Source: Epiperipatus broadwayi
Taxonomy: Eukaryota; Onychophora; Udeonychophora; Euonychophora; Peripatidae
Assembly: GCA_028023455.1 (NCBI GenBank)
Contig: JAQFVV010006255.1
Coordinates: forward strand, 4,342,001-4,406,000
Direction of reading: 5' to 3'
DNA: 64,000 bases
Positions 61,653 through 64,000 of the stretch are shown piece after piece. Under the pieces are notes generated by a model that did not search any database, was not told the origin of the DNA, and saw only the letters and a program-made list of their open reading frames with translations. Position 1 is the stretch's first letter. Each line of letters starts with the position of its first letter. Both the position numbers and the translations under genes were made by a program.

Positions 61653-61800
61653 GACGCTCTTCCGATCTATATATAGTAAATTACTACACAGTCTTAAAAG
61701 TAGATAGAAACCAGTCCCTATTTTGTGTGAAAATGGGGTTACTGAAAATTAAACTACAAAAATATTATTCATTATTGGATAATAGACAGTCTAATGAATG
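61375..61800. repeat. Foldback element, interrupted and incomplete
   Basis: The outer arms at about 61380-61475 and 61690-61800 are inverted copies: ggtcttaaaagtgg and aaatagggattt on the left match agtcttaaaagtag and tccctatttt on the right, and the gaaaattaaact block is also shared. Inside the left arm is a SINE fragment (tgctaatccagcactaatca, 61542), then an AT microsatellite (61609-61650). The inverse of the SINE fragment, expected before the right arm, is absent. An adapter sequence lies exactly at that point. Confidence 0.7.
61651..61668 (+). other. Illumina adapter remnant (assembly contamination)
   Basis: acgacgctcttccgatct matches the last 18 bases of the widely used Illumina read-1 adapter. 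It is embedded between an AT microsatellite and genomic sequence and is far less AT-rich than anything near it. This is almost certainly not biological. Confidence 0.95.
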
Positions 61801-64000
61801 ATTAATAAAAATTATTAATATACTGCATTACATGTTTCAGTTATAATATGACTTCTAAATTGATGTGCTCAATCCTGGAAAATAAAATCTTTATTTTCTC
61901 TAACCTCTCCAACAGCAACTTTTCTAAAACATTTCACTAAAAGTTATTAGTTACATATATTACTAAATTAAGTGATTTAATAAAATTTTTCATAATTAAG
62001 AAAATAACTTCAATACTATTATTAAAAAAATCTCACTTTATATGGTTAATGTATTAAATAATAAACACTGTATTAAGAAAGGAAAATTTAAAAAATATAT
62101 CAACTGATGAAACATATTGTAATTCTTCTCAACATAATTTCAAAACATTCACTACATGTTGCAAAAATTTTATTTTTATTGTAAATATAAAATAAAGAAC
62201 ATTCTATCAATTTATATACTAATAAGGTCAAAACTTTTCAACAGTGTGGTCAATGGTCAAATATAAAAGTAAACCATTATCATCATCATTATCAGACATT
62301 TGGAAATGAATATAGTCTTTCTAATTTCTATAGATAAAACACACAAAATATATTAAATATAAATATAGAAAGGACTGTAAGAAATATGTCACTATATATC
62401 TAACACTGGTTGTAAAATCTCTCATCTGTCAGTGCTGCCTTGTAACTTTTGCAATGAACTCCTCACTTAAAGGTAACCTTCAATGCATCTATCCCCAGTT
62501 ACATTTTCTCAATGAGAGCAATCAATATTTCACTTTCTTAAAGAGTTTTTGCAATAATCTTCATTATATAAATAGATTTTATCTCTCTTACAATAACCAA
62601 TCTCAATTTCGTTATAAAATATATTTTTGTAAATTCTACTACCATTTATTCATTTTACAAACACAACATAACAAATGTATTTCTTTCCAATATTGAGTAT
62701 AATATCAAATCTAAAAAGTGAGCAAATGAATCAATTGGTTCCTATTTTAAATATTTCCCCCCAAAAACCTTGCATTACATCTGTAAGGGATTCGTGACTT
62801 ATGTCAAATGAATTCAGCAAACTAGTATCCCTATACAATAATTTTGCTACAGCAGTTATGTCACTATAATATAGTTGAAATACAATGGAGTTAGAAAAAT
62901 TATTTATATAGGTACACTAGCTTTAAATACAGATCAATTGATTTTTAATATTCATTTCATATGATAATATATTTGATGTGCTATATGAAATTTATTTTTC
63001 TGTTATTATATAAACATGAAACCATCTATCATATATTTTGGGAACCTATTTTCATATTAATCAACACCAATTTTTCCCACCTGGGCATGAAACCAAGTCT
63101 GCAAAATCCAAAACCCCAAGTATTCTATTTTGTTTTGAGGCAACTCATTCACATAGCACATGCCAGATGAACCTACTTTAATACGTGGTACTAAATTTTA
63201 AAAGTTAAAAACAATTAAATAAAATAATAATAATGAATATCATTTTTAAAATGAATTTTAAATTTCATTATAACTATAGAGATTAAACTTTGTTTTTTGG
63301 GTAAGAAAGTATTTTTCTTTATATCCAGAGCCTTAAAATTTTACTGATCAAAATATTTTTCTTGAACAGAACTCCAGAAAAAAGATAAGACAATACAAGC
63401 ATTTATATATATTGTGCCATCTGGCATGTCCCAACCAAATGTAATCACATGTAATTATTAAAAAAAAAATGTATTAAATATTAACTCATTATTTTATGCC
63501 AAGATTATTAACCCTTGAGATCAGCAATAAAAATCTCTCTGACCTTATTATACATACACATTATCTGTGAATGGATTCAGAGTTGATTTTAGAATGTGCA
63601 AAATTTATAATCTATTCCCTTTATCTTTAAAACCACGTATTTATATATGTATTTCGATAAGTACCTTGTAAATAAATAAATTATATTTCTTGTGATGAAT
63701 ATGTTCATATAAATGCATATGATTGATGTTTTGAAATGTATTTTTTAATAACAGTAATTATTTGATAAATTCAAAAGGCAAGCATGAGAGAATTAAATTA
63801 TAAAATGCTAATGATATTCACATCATTCTTTTGAAAAGAAAAAAAGAACCTGTGTCTTGAAAACAAAACCCAGTATGTAGTTCTCTTCTTGAAATGCATT
63901 TTTAAAAAAATTGTAGGCCTAATAAACATTCTTCAGTTATGGAAATCATGATACAATCTTTTATGAAGAATTATATATAGGAATCTCACCACATGGCTGG
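61800..64000. other. AT-rich intergenic stretch, no gene seen
   Basis: No coding region, RNA gene or repeat structure recognised. The frames at 62454-62696 and 62961-63170 have no recognisable protein character. Confidence 0.55.

Overview
This is a very AT-rich piece of an animal nuclear genome. It has no operons or ribosome binding sites, and it is dense in microsatellites, foldback repeats, tRNA-derived repeats and dead transposons of metazoan type: a Penelope-like element (PLE), mariner, a Merlin-type DNA element, a non-LTR retrotransposon (LINE) and an LTR retroelement. The LINE relic near 39 kb reminds me of reverse-transcriptase C-terminal regions from chelicerates and molluscs. I would call the source an invertebrate, possibly an arachnid, and go no further. 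I see no intact host gene. Almost every open reading frame is short and A/T-driven.

Layout. 0.5-3.5 kb: an array of recurring primer-binding-site-like motifs, then a broken coiled-coil, Gag-like coding relic. 5.3 kb: a foldback element. 8.3-9.6 kb: a GC-richer patch next to a decayed small-protein coding sequence of about 115 codons on the minus strand. 10.2-14.3 kb: a cluster of foldback elements, three of them from one family. 16.9-18.3 kb: a decayed PLE-type reverse transcriptase on the minus strand. 18.8-19.5 kb: a weak LINE-like relic and a tandem repeat of about 63 bp. 21.6-22.2 kb: a three-armed foldback. 24.6 kb: a solo PLE terminal module. 30.7-31.3 kb: a mariner transposase relic. 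35.0-38.1 kb: a Penelope-like insertion built as a nearly perfect palindrome of two head-to-head copies, flanked by a 15-bp target-site duplication; each end carries a tRNA-like and a hammerhead-like module. 38.9-39.5 kb: a LINE relic. 40.9-46.6 kb: a complete non-autonomous LTR retroelement with 1.7-kb LTRs and one 207-codon ORF. 53.3-54.8 kb: a Merlin (IS1016-like) relic with terminal inverted repeats of about 95 bp. 57.8-58.1 kb: two inverted copies of a tRNA-derived SINE. 61.4-61.8 kb: a foldback interrupted by 18 bases identical to the end of an Illumina adapter, which I read as an assembly artefact.

How the parts relate. Nothing here works as a host pathway. The window records successive transposon insertions. 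The two youngest-looking are the LTR element, whose LTRs differ only by scattered changes, and the PLE palindrome, whose arms are still nearly identical and whose target duplication is intact. Non-autonomous elements (solo PLE terminus, foldbacks, SINEs, LTR derivative) depend on enzymes encoded elsewhere. The many near-perfect inverted repeats would form long hairpins if transcribed.
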